Shown piece by piece: positions 32,674-40,449 of a DNA stretch of 64,000 nt. The notes beneath the pieces were generated by a model. The model was not told the DNA's origin, made no database searches, and worked only from the letters and a program-made list of their open reading frames with translations. The stretch is from Rhodoferax saidenbachensis (GTDB lineage Bacteria > Pseudomonadota > Gammaproteobacteria > Burkholderiales > Burkholderiaceae_C): the NCBI RefSeq assembly GCF_001955715.1, contig NZ_CP019239.1, positions 4,154,001 to 4,218,000 on the forward strand, read 5' to 3'. A program made the translations under genes and the position numbers. The stretch's first letter is position 1, and each line of letters opens with the position of its first letter.

Positions 32674-34257
32674 GTGGGTTTGAACAACAAAGCCAGACTG
32701 GTGATTGCCGTGTGCGCAAGCATGGTGGTGGGTGCTGTGCCCATTGCCCTGTCTGTAGTGCTGGCGCAGCATCAGGGACGCGTGCTGGAAGAGGAGCGCC
32801 TGCTGGGCTATGCCGCCAACGTGTTGTACCGGTCCGAGCGCGCGTCGCAGCAGGTGTTTGCGGGCATTGACCGGCTGAACCAGGCCCGCAAGGGCGACCC
32901 CTGTTCACCCGCGCAAATGGCACTGATGGCTGAGATTGACCTGTCGTCTACCGACATTCAGACCATGGGCTACATCGTGGCGGACCGCTTGGTGTGTGCG
33001 TCCGTGGGAAGCTTTGGCGCGGGCCTGCCCATCACCACAGAGTCAGAGCACCCTGTCGGCAAGGATGGCGTGGAACAGTACACGCGGGCGCAGCTGTCGA
33101 TTGCACCTGGCATGCACTTCACCATCGTGGCGCGCGGTGGTTATGCCGCGGTGATACACGAGGCCATTCCGCTGGATGTAACGACCGATTCCGACACGCT
33201 GTCGCTGGCCACCTATTCGCTGCGCAACAACGGCTTCCGGTCGACACGCGGCGTGGTCAAAAAGGAATGGCTGAGCCACCTGAGCACCGAGCGTCCCACC
33301 ACGTTTGACGACGGCGAGCGGTTGGTGGCACTGGTAGCGTCCCAAAACTTCCCCACGGTTACGGTGGCCGCCGCGCCGATGTCGGACATGCTGGTGCAAA
33401 CGCGCAAAATGCTCGGGTTTTTGCTGCCCTTTGGCGTGGCCGCAGGCCTGGCACTGGGTGTGGCGGCATTTTTGATGGCACGCCGCCATATGGGCATGCC
33501 GGCCTTGTTGCGCAGGGCGCTGAACAAACGTGAGTTGTTTCTGCTGTACCAGCCGATTGTGGATCTGCACAACGGCCGCTGCATTGGCGCAGAGGCGCTG
33601 ATCCGCTGGCGGCGCGCCGATGGCAGCATGGTGCCACCCGATGTGTTCATCCCCGTGGCGGAAGCGTCGGGGCTGATACAGCGTGTGACCGAACAGGTGC
33701 TGGAGAGGGTGGCGGCAGACGCTGGCAGCTTGTTCGCCGATTACCCGGCGTTTCACATCGGCATCAACCTGGCGGCGGCAGACCTGCAGTCCACCCGCAC
33801 GGTGGAGCTTTTGGACCTGCTGATGCGCAAGACGGGCGCCGGGGCGCACAACCTCCTGGTGGAAGCCACCGAGCGCGGGTTGATGGATGCGGCCGAGGTG
33901 CGCGAGGTGATAAACGCCATCCACGCGCTGGGTATTGAGGTGGCGGTGGACGACTTTGGCACCGGCTATTCCAGCCTGTCTTACCTGGAGACGTTTGCCC
34001 TGGACTACCTGAAGATCGACAAATCGTTTGTGGACACGCTGGCCATCGACGCAGCAACCAGCCAAGTGGCTCTGCACATTATCGAGATGGCCAAGTCCCT
34101 GAAACTGAAAATGATTGCCGAGGGGGTGGAGACCGAAGCCCAGGCCCGGTTGCTGCAGGAACGCGGCGTGCAGTTTGCCCAAGGCTGGCTGTTTGCCCGC
34201 CCCATGACCATGGCGGCACTGCGCGAGCACATGGCCCGGCAGGATGCGCAGGGCTAA
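32674..34257 (+). CDS. CSS-motif EAL-domain c-di-GMP phosphodiesterase
   Basis: 527 aa if GTG 32674 is used (AAGGCGG upstream); ATG 32632 is possible but adds an unlikely head. TM1 follows (LVIAVCASMVVGAVPIALSV), then a periplasmic CSS-motif sensor with paired cysteines (GDPCSPAQM, RLVCASVGSF), TM2 about residue 245-265, and an EAL domain: GAEALIRWRRAD, DDFGTGYSSLSYL, KIDKSFV, AEGVE. All catalytic motifs are present, so it should hydrolyse c-di-GMP to pGpG. In this family the CSS disulfide is known to respond to periplasmic redox state. Confidence 0.92.
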   Translation: MGLNNKARLVIAVCASMVVGAVPIALSVVLAQHQGRVLEEERLLGYAANVLYRSERASQQVFAGIDRLNQARKGDPCSPAQMALMAEIDLSSTDIQTMGYIVADRLVCASVGSFGAGLPITTESEHPVGKDGVEQYTRAQLSIAPGMHFTIVARGGYAAVIHEAIPLDVTTDSDTLSLATYSLRNNGFRSTRGVVKKEWLSHLSTERPTTFDDGERLVALVASQNFPTVTVAAAPMSDMLVQTRKMLGFLLPFGVAAGLALGVAAFLMARRHMGMPALLRRALNKRELFLLYQPIVDLHNGRCIGAEALIRWRRADGSMVPPDVFIPVAEASGLIQRVTEQVLERVAADAGSLFADYPAFHIGINLAAADLQSTRTVELLDLLMRKTGAGAHNLLVEATERGLMDAAEVREVINAIHALGIEVAVDDFGTGYSSLSYLETFALDYLKIDKSFVDTLAIDAATSQVALHIIEMAKSLKLKMIAEGVETEAQARLLQERGVQFAQGWLFARPMTMAALREHMARQDAQG

Positions 34258-34322
34258 TTTGCTATCTATTCAATAGCTGCTTGCGCATATTCCATGAGGG
34301 CTGGAGGCTCATTTCCTATTGA
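34255..34322 (+). repeat. Element A copy 10
   Basis: TTCAATAGCTGCTTGCGCA, then CATGAGGGCTGGAGGCTCATTT. The TAA stop of the EAL gene falls at its 5' edge. Confidence 0.88.
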
Positions 34323-34412
34323 AATAGCCGACACCAAATGCTACAGAAAATGCCGAGCATGCGCGGTAGAGGACAATCCTCCCTCCCCGCCCACCTGAAT
34401 GAAGAGCCGACC

Positions 34413-34664
34413 ATGACGCAAGACACCACGCCCCAGCCCGACGCCAACAATGAAGGTCTGTGCGAACCCTGCGCGGGCATCCAGCGCAACTGGCGCGGCA
34501 CCAAAGGGCACCCGGAACTGGTGCAGGGAAGCAACCGCAGCGTGGCGCACAAACACGGCACGGTGACCCACACGCGCTACCGCTGCGAGCGCTGCGGCAC
34601 GATCTGGGAATACGAGAACAACAAGGTCAACCGCCAGGCCGGCTGGTCGGTGGTAAAGCGCTAA
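34413..34664 (+). CDS. Small zinc-ribbon protein, unknown
   Basis: 83 aa from ATG 34413 with GAAGAG upstream. Two knuckles, CEPCAG (about residue 17) and CERCGT (about 62), form a likely zinc ribbon spanning HTRYRCERCGTIWEYENN. The context gives no function. It may bind nucleic acid or act as a metal-dependent adaptor. It ends convergently with the MocR gene, overlapping by 4 bp. Confidence 0.7.
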   Translation: MTQDTTPQPDANNEGLCEPCAGIQRNWRGTKGHPELVQGSNRSVAHKHGTVTHTRYRCERCGTIWEYENNKVNRQAGWSVVKR

Positions 34665-36118
34665 GGCTTCGACAGGGCCTGCCCGCTCACACGTGCCAGC
34701 GCGGCGCGTGCGCCGGCCAGCGACTGCAGTCGTTCGCGCAGGTAATCCGCCAAGCGCGGCTGCTGGCTGAAAGCGACGTTAAAGCGGATATGCGCGTCGG
34801 CCTGCTGGTCGGCGCTGAAGGTGGCGCCGCGCATCAGCACGATCTTGTTGCGGTAAGCGTCTTGCACCAGCAAATTCAAATCCACATCACCGGGTACCGT
34901 GGCCCACAAGAACAGGCCGCCTTCGCCCGGGTGGTCCAGTAACAAACCCGCATCGGTCAACTGGCGCGCGCTGGCGTGGCGGGCAACCAGCAGCTTGGCG
35001 TTCAAACGGTCCAGGTGTTTGCGCCAACGCCCGGCGGCCAACACTTCGAGCAGCACGTATTCGTTGAGCGCGGGCGTGGTCAATATCGAACAGATCTTCT
35101 CGCGCATCAGCGCCTTGAGCAGTGTGGGGTCGGCCGCCATGTAGCCCATGCGCAGCGCCGGGCTCAGCGCCTTGCAGAAGCTGGAGTAATAAATGACGCG
35201 GTCCAGCCCCGACAGGCTGGCCAGGCGCGTGGCGTGGCCGGGGTGGAAGTGGCCGTGCACGTCGTCTTCGGCAATCAGGAAGCCGTGTTGCTGCGCGAGC
35301 ATCAAGACCTTGTGCAGGTTGGCCGCAGTGCTGCTCCAGCCCGTGGGGTTGTGCAACACGGTCTGGATGAAGAGGATGCGCGGCTTGTGTTCGCGGCAGG
35401 CGGCGTCCAACTGCTCCAGGTCCACACCGTCGGGGCGACGCTTGATGGGGACGGCGCGTATACCGTCTTTGCGCAGGCGCTCGAACATCAAAAAGTAGCC
35501 TGGGTCTTCGACCAGCACGGTGTCGCCGGGTTGCAGGAAGGCGCGGCAGATCAAGTCGATGGCGTGGGTGCCGCCAAAGGTGGTGAGGATGCGGCCCGCG
35601 TCCACCGCAATGCCAATGCCGCGCAGCACCATGGCAATGCGCTCCCGCAGATCGGGCAGGCCCTGCGGCGGGCAGCGCGAGGCCATGCCAGCACTGGCAC
35701 GCGCCAAGCCACGCTGCACGGCGGCGGCAGGTACCGCGTCTTCGAGCCACGCGGGCGGCAACGTACCGCTGCTGGCCAGCAGCACCCCGGCGCGCTGGTC
35801 ATTGGCCTGCTGTGCCAACCACACGCCGTCTTGTTCTTCGCCGGCTTCCAGCGCGGCGGCGTCGGGCATGGGTGTGGCGGCGCGTGACTCGCGCACAAAA
35901 TAACCGGCCGTGCCGCGCGATTCGATCAGCCCCAGCGCCATCAGCCGGTCATAGGCCACGACCACGGTATTGGGACTCACCGCAAACTGCGCGGCCAACT
36001 GGCGGATGGACGGCAGGCGCGCGGCGGCGGGCAACTGGCCCGACCCAATGCGCTCGCGCAGGCCCAGCTCGATCTGGTCGGTCAGCGACGTGGATGCATT
36101 GCGGTCTAGCGAGAACAT
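34661..36118 (-). CDS. MocR-type GntR/aminotransferase regulator
   Basis: 485 aa. Winged HTH of the GntR type at residues 10-75 (DQIELGLRERIGSGQLPAAARLPS, SPNTVVVAYDRLMALGLI), then a class I/II aminotransferase-like domain with FGGTHAIDLI, HNPTGWSS, DDVHGHF and the PLP-lysine in YYSSFCKALSPALRMGY. MocR proteins bind PLP and control nearby genes. The LysE-family exporter gene is 18 bp upstream on the same strand, so the two form an operon and the exporter is the likely target. Confidence 0.92.
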   Translation of the reverse strand: MFSLDRNASTSLTDQIELGLRERIGSGQLPAAARLPSIRQLAAQFAVSPNTVVVAYDRLMALGLIESRGTAGYFVRESRAATPMPDAAALEAGEEQDGVWLAQQANDQRAGVLLASSGTLPPAWLEDAVPAAAVQRGLARASAGMASRCPPQGLPDLRERIAMVLRGIGIAVDAGRILTTFGGTHAIDLICRAFLQPGDTVLVEDPGYFLMFERLRKDGIRAVPIKRRPDGVDLEQLDAACREHKPRILFIQTVLHNPTGWSSTAANLHKVLMLAQQHGFLIAEDDVHGHFHPGHATRLASLSGLDRVIYYSSFCKALSPALRMGYMAADPTLLKALMREKICSILTTPALNEYVLLEVLAAGRWRKHLDRLNAKLLVARHASARQLTDAGLLLDHPGEGGLFLWATVPGDVDLNLLVQDAYRNKIVLMRGATFSADQQADAHIRFNVAFSQQPRLADYLRERLQSLAGARAALARVSGQALSKP

Positions 36119-36136
36119 GAGCGAAGGTTAGCGCAA

Positions 36137-36724
36137 TTAGCGCAGAAAGCTGATGGCCAGCACCACCAGCATGGCGCCCATGGTCAGGTTGAAGATACGC
36201 TGCTTGCGCGGGTCAGTCAGCAGGCGGCGGATGGCGACGCCGAACAGCGCCCACATCGACGCACTGGGCAGGCCAATCAACAGGCCCAACACCGACACCA
36301 GCAGCGCTCCCATGGGCGCGCTCATGCCCACCGGCATGAACACCGAGGCCAGCGTGATGGCCTTGACCCAGCTCTTGGGGTTGACCGCCTGGAACAGCAC
36401 CGACTGCAGGAAGGTGAGCGGCTTGCCCTCCGCAGCCGCACCGAGAGCGCTGCCACTGAGCTTCCAGGCCAGATAGATCAGATACACCGCACCGGTGATG
36501 CGCAGGATCTGGTGCAACACCGGAAAGGCCACGAACAGGCTCCCCAGCCCCAGGCAGGTGAAGTAGGTTTGCACCGCCACACCGCTGGTCTGGCCCAGGA
36601 TCTGCGGCAATGCGCCGCGGTAGCCAAATTGGGCGCCCGAGGTGGCGAGCATCACGTTGTTGGGCCCAGGCGTGCTCGACATCACGAAGCAGTAGGTCAT
36701 CAAAGGCAATAAATCGGTCCACAT
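36137..36724 (-). CDS. LysE family amino-acid exporter
   Basis: 195 aa, six helices. N-terminal SSTPGPNNVMLATSGAQFGYR carries the conserved TPGPN motif; PKSWVKAITL is the second signature. Exports amino acids or analogues across the inner membrane. First gene of an operon with the MocR regulator, which suggests PLP- or amino-acid-linked control. Confidence 0.92.
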   Translation of the reverse strand: MWTDLLPLMTYCFVMSSTPGPNNVMLATSGAQFGYRGALPQILGQTSGVAVQTYFTCLGLGSLFVAFPVLHQILRITGAVYLIYLAWKLSGSALGAAAEGKPLTFLQSVLFQAVNPKSWVKAITLASVFMPVGMSAPMGALLVSVLGLLIGLPSASMWALFGVAIRRLLTDPRKQRIFNLTMGAMLVVLAISFLR

Positions 36725-36844
36725 GGGGCAGCTCCAGCGTTATGCGTTCGACTGTAGGCTGCGCACTCCGCATCACCAAGGCACAGACAGGCCCTTGCGC
36801 CCATGCGCTGTATCAGTCAAAGCAGCCCTACAGTGGCGCGGGGG

Positions 36845-37507
36845 CTAGGGCCGCACGCGGCGGAACGTCACGTTGATGCGCCGCCGCCCCACAAGTGCAT
36901 GCTCCCCATCGGCCAGCGGCAACACCCCGTGAAAACGCAGACGCGACGGCCCGCCCCACACCACCACGTCGCCATGCACCAGCCGGTAGCGCTCCGGGCT
37001 GCCGGTGCGCTGGTGGCCCCCCCACAGGAACACGGCGGGCAGGCCCAACGACAGCGAGACGATGGGCGCGCGCAGGTCGCGTTCGTCCTTGTCCTGGTGC
37101 ATGCCGAGCTTGGCCCCGGGCACGTAGAGATTGATCAAGCAGGAGTCGGGCACAAAGCCGGGGTAGCCCGCTTCGGCCGCCGCGCTGACCGCAAAGTCCA
37201 TCAGGCAACCCGGCATGGCAGGCCAGGGCGCTTGGGTGATCGGATGCTGCGCCGCATAGTGGTAGCCGTCCGCCCCGGGCACCCAGCCCAGTGGCCCGCA
37301 GCGCGTGGTGGCCACCGACATGCTGTGCCCACCCGGCGTCTGCCAGTGTCGCGGCGGCGCCTGCGCCATAACGGATTCCACCGCCTGCAAAAGCTCCCCA
37401 TCCCCCTCCCGCGCAAAGCCGCGCATCAGCACCGCGCCGGGCGCCAGCGTTTCGTGTGCGGTTTGCGCTTCGGGTGGAGGATCTTCGAACAGGTCCAGCG
37501 GGATCAT
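36845..37507 (-). CDS. alkB: AlkB-type DNA oxidative demethylase
   Basis: 220 aa from ATG 37507; the longer frame lacks homology. Fe(II)/2-oxoglutarate dioxygenase: GMHQDKDE gives H137 and D139, RFHGV gives H193, and RRRINVTFRR carries the 2-oxoglutarate Arg pair (R210/R216). It repairs 1-methyladenine and 3-methylcytosine by oxidative demethylation. Its leader is the reverse strand of element A copy 11, which supplies an AAGAG sequence 6-7 bp before the ATG. No ada gene is adjacent. Confidence 0.93.
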   Translation of the reverse strand: MIPLDLFEDPPPEAQTAHETLAPGAVLMRGFAREGDGELLQAVESVMAQAPPRHWQTPGGHSMSVATTRCGPLGWVPGADGYHYAAQHPITQAPWPAMPGCLMDFAVSAAAEAGYPGFVPDSCLINLYVPGAKLGMHQDKDERDLRAPIVSLSLGLPAVFLWGGHQRTGSPERYRLVHGDVVVWGGPSRLRFHGVLPLADGEHALVGRRRINVTFRRVRP

Positions 37508-37577
37508 GATTGCTCTTTTTTTGATAGCTGCTTGCACATATTTCACCTGGGCTGGAGGCTTATTTGATGCACAATTT
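37508..37577 (+). repeat. Element A copy 11
   Basis: TTTTTTTGATAGCTGCTTGC, then CCTGGGCTGGAGGCTTATTTG. It lies upstream of alkB, antisense to that gene, and forms its leader. Confidence 0.9.
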
Positions 37578-37581
37578 TTGG

Positions 37582-38439
37582 CTATCGACCTGCTTTCTTG
37601 GGTAGAGCTTTCAATGCTTTTTTGGCGGCTTTGGGTGCCAGGTAGTTTTGCCCTGACACCACAGGTCTGCCAGTCCGGCTCTCCAGCTGTTTGCGCGCCT
37701 GCCCGGCGATGCCGCCACCGGCCTTGGCTGCGGTGGCGTTGTCTGGCAAGCCAGTGGCCTGGGTGGTCTCGGCGATCTGGCGCGTGGACAGCTCGGCCAG
37801 TGCGGTGAAGATCAATTCCGCCTCGGTCATGTGATCGCGCAGGTTGTGGCTGGCAAGGCCTTTGACGGCCTTGTGGTCTTTGACGCTGACGCCGCTCCAT
37901 TCCTGGTGAATGATGTTGGTGAGGATGGCGAACTCTTGACCGGCTTTGATGTCGTGATCGCGCCAGTAATCAGTGAGTTTGTTGCGCGTCTCTTGTCCGG
38001 TCATGCGCTGCTGGATCCACTTGTCACTGCGGCCATGCTGTTGCCAGGTTTTGCGAGCACGGTTGAGCGAGAGGGCGGGGTCGGCCATTTCCTGCATGCG
38101 CTCGTAGCCCACTTTGGCAAGCCAGAGCTTGATGGGTTCGGCTTTGGGGCTGGGGACGGATTGCACGATGCGCAGTAGCGTGGCCGCTTGGGCGCAATCG
38201 GTCTCCCGCTGTTTGCCGTCTGTGGCGGTCAACTTCAACTGTACGATTTCCTCGTACGGTTGCTCCGAGCCGGCTTCTTGTGCCAGCTTGCGCTTGAGGT
38301 CTGACCAATAGCGCTTGGCACTCTTGCTCTCGGTCAACACCTGCACCACGTCGACCACCGAGAACCACCAAGTCTCGGTGTCTTCATCAAACACGCGGCG
38401 AATGGACTGACCGTCGAAGTCGGTGGGCAAGATTTTCAT
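37582..38439 (-). CDS. Bro-N domain (antirepressor-like) protein
   Basis: 285 aa from ATG 38439; AGGAG stands 7 bp before it and too close (1 bp) to the ATG at 38445. Residues 10-110 are a Bro-N/Ant-type domain (RRVFDEDTETWWFSVVDVVQVL, YWSDLKRKL, LLRIVQSVPSPKAEPIKLWLAKVGYER). The C-terminal half is helical (DHMTEAELIFTALAELSTRQIAE) and ends in a Lys-rich tail. Similar proteins appear as phage antirepressors or DinD-like damage-induced factors. No other phage gene is nearby, so it may be a domesticated regulator. Confidence 0.8.
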   Translation of the reverse strand: MKILPTDFDGQSIRRVFDEDTETWWFSVVDVVQVLTESKSAKRYWSDLKRKLAQEAGSEQPYEEIVQLKLTATDGKQRETDCAQAATLLRIVQSVPSPKAEPIKLWLAKVGYERMQEMADPALSLNRARKTWQQHGRSDKWIQQRMTGQETRNKLTDYWRDHDIKAGQEFAILTNIIHQEWSGVSVKDHKAVKGLASHNLRDHMTEAELIFTALAELSTRQIAETTQATGLPDNATAAKAGGGIAGQARKQLESRTGRPVVSGQNYLAPKAAKKALKALPKKAGR

Positions 38440-38622
38440 GGGCATGCTCCTGGGCAGCGGGACTATTGGGGCGCGATTGAATACTGTATTTTTACACAGT
38501 GGCATTTGGTCATGCAATCCCCATGCGGGTTTACAAACATAAACGCTTTGCGTGCGCCACCGGCTTGCCGCCACAGCGCCGGGCTGGCACAGTGCGAGCA
38601 CCCAAGCCGCAAAGGAGTCCGT

Positions 38623-39027
38623 ATGAAAGTCGAGCCGTACCTGTTTTTCAATGGCCGCTGTGAAGAGGCCATCACCTTCTACCAACAAGCCGTGGGCGCC
38701 GAGCTGCTGTTTCAGATGCGCATGAACGAGGCGCCCGAGCCACCGCCACCGGGGTCGGAGAACAAAATCATGCATGCCACCCTGCGCATCGGCACGACCG
38801 CGCTGATGGTGTCGGACGGCAACAGCAATATGCAGGCGAATTTCAAGGGGTTTTCCTTGTCGCTGGGCGTGGCCGACGCAGCGGAAGGCGAGCGGGTGTT
38901 TGCCGCGCTGGCCCAAGGCGGCACGGTCACGATGCCTTTGGGCAAGACGTTCTGGTCGCCCTGCTTTGGCATGCTGGAAGACCGCTTCGGGGTGGGCTGG
39001 ATGGTCATCGCCCCAGCTGCGGCCTGA
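38623..39027 (+). CDS. PhnB-like VOC protein
   Basis: 134 aa from ATG 38623 with AAAGGAG upstream. Starts VEPYLFFNGRCEEAITFYQQ and contains FKGFSLSLGVADAAEGERVF, then TFWSPCFGMLEDRFGVGWMV: the pattern of the PhnB/DUF1428 type VOC family. Substrate unknown. Divergent from the Bro-N gene. Confidence 0.88.
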   Translation: MKVEPYLFFNGRCEEAITFYQQAVGAELLFQMRMNEAPEPPPPGSENKIMHATLRIGTTALMVSDGNSNMQANFKGFSLSLGVADAAEGERVFAALAQGGTVTMPLGKTFWSPCFGMLEDRFGVGWMVIAPAAA

Positions 39028-39149
39028 GCCCGACACGAAGGGCTACACGCACCACGGCACGCGGCCGGGAAGACATAGACTTGGCATTGCGCCCGTTCAG
39101 CAGTTGGACGGGTAGGCCGCAAAGTAAATACAACCGCGAGGAAGCACCC

Positions 39150-39554
39150 ATGCCCCATCTGGTCATTCTGTACACGCCCAACCTGGACCGGGAGACCGAC
39201 ATGTCGGGCCTGTGCCGCACCCTTGCAGACACCATGCTGGCGCAGCGTGACGAGACCGGCAAACAGGTATTTCCTACCGGCGGTGTGCGGGTGCTGGCCT
39301 ATGCAGCGGCGCACAGCGCCATTGCAGACGGCAAGGGCGACTACGGCTTTGTCTACCTGAACCTGCGCATCGCACGCGGGCGCAGTGCCGCCCTACAAAA
39401 GCAGATGGGCGACGCGCTGACCGCCGCGGTGGGTACGCACTTTGCCGCGCTGCTGGCGCAAAAGCCATTGGGCATCACGCTGCAAATTGACGAAGGTACG
39501 GAGGTGTTTGACGGCAAACATAGCTCGCTGCATCCGCTGTTCAACAAAGCCTAA
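39150..39554 (+). CDS. 5-carboxymethyl-2-hydroxymuconate isomerase (tautomerase family)
   Basis: 134 aa from ATG 39150 with GAGGAAG upstream. Pro2 after the initiator Met is the catalytic base of tautomerases; the sequence PHLVILYTPNLDRETDM is typical of CHMI/HpaF. Known role: isomerisation in homoprotocatechuate degradation. None of the other pathway genes is adjacent, so the physiological substrate may differ. Confidence 0.8.
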   Translation: MPHLVILYTPNLDRETDMSGLCRTLADTMLAQRDETGKQVFPTGGVRVLAYAAAHSAIADGKGDYGFVYLNLRIARGRSAALQKQMGDALTAAVGTHFAALLAQKPLGITLQIDEGTEVFDGKHSSLHPLFNKA

Positions 39555-39567
39555 GCGGGACCGCACC

Positions 39568-40449
39568 ATGGGTCGCATGCGCGGATGGGGCTTGCTGCTG
39601 GCGGTGTGTGTGCCGCTGTTGATCTTTTTCAGCTGGTCGCAGCTGGGCAGTGAAAAGGCGCGTATCAACCTGCAGCGGTATGAAGACTGGTCGGCGAACA
39701 ACGGCGGCGCGTTGATGCGACCGCTGTATGTGTACTTCCTGAAGAACCAGAAACCGGCGCTGCCCGGCGATGTGGCGCTGCCCGTCGTGCCCGCCAACAG
39801 TGGCGTGAAAACCTGGGCCCTGCAAAGCGACAGCACAGTGCTGGTGGAACTGGATGCCAAGGTGGACGGGCGCGTGGTGCAGTTGAAATACGTGCCGGTG
39901 GTGCGCTCTGCCACGGGTATTTTTTACGACTGCGTGAGCGCTACATCACCGGTGCAGATAGGGCGCCTGTGCAGCGCCGAAGTGCTGACGTCCGAGGCCG
40001 ACATTCCCGCACAACTGGAGGCCAATGCCCAGGTGTTGCGCGATCTGCCTGCCACGGTGAGCACTGCGGGTGTGGCGCTGCAAGCCGGTGAAACTGGCAG
40101 CGTGGTGGTGGTGCCCGCCAACCCGGCCGATTTGAACCAGTGCGGCTTTCAGTGCGTCAAGCCACAAAGCTGCGTGACACCCCGGCCACTGGCCTGTGGC
40201 AAGACGGTGGATGAAGGCAACAGCCGCCACCTCGAAGTGGCCGCCACCAGCGATGACTTCCGCGGCAACAGCTTTGCCACACGCAGCGCGGCCGACCAGG
40301 CCTGCGAACGGTCGTCACTGGACGCAGGCTTTCGCGTAGCCGATGCGGCCAGCCTGGGCGGTGTGTTCCGGCTCGGGGGTGGCAACGAATACTGGGTGCA
40401 CAACGGTGTGAGCGCCCAGAGCAACTGCTGGGCCAGCGATGGCGGCTGA
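39568..40449 (+). CDS. Membrane-anchored protein of unknown function upstream of the PglL/Wzy-like gene
   Basis: 293 aa from ATG 39568. One N-terminal helix (GLLLAVCVPLLIFFSW) anchors a large periplasmic part; the last 100 residues are Cys-rich (LNQCGFQCVKPQSCVT, DQACERSSLD, SNCWASD). No pilin-type cleavage site is seen. Its end overlaps the glycosyltransferase start by 11 bp, so the two are coupled; the protein could be a substrate or an accessory factor. Confidence 0.65.
   Translation: MGRMRGWGLLLAVCVPLLIFFSWSQLGSEKARINLQRYEDWSANNGGALMRPLYVYFLKNQKPALPGDVALPVVPANSGVKTWALQSDSTVLVELDAKVDGRVVQLKYVPVVRSATGIFYDCVSATSPVQIGRLCSAEVLTSEADIPAQLEANAQVLRDLPATVSTAGVALQAGETGSVVVVPANPADLNQCGFQCVKPQSCVTPRPLACGKTVDEGNSRHLEVAATSDDFRGNSFATRSAADQACERSSLDAGFRVADAASLGGVFRLGGGNEYWVHNGVSAQSNCWASDGG

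Noticed and set aside
32441..32683. 80-codon ORF between the DUF4124 and EAL genes
   Set aside because: No ribosome-binding site, irregular composition and overlap with the EAL start region.
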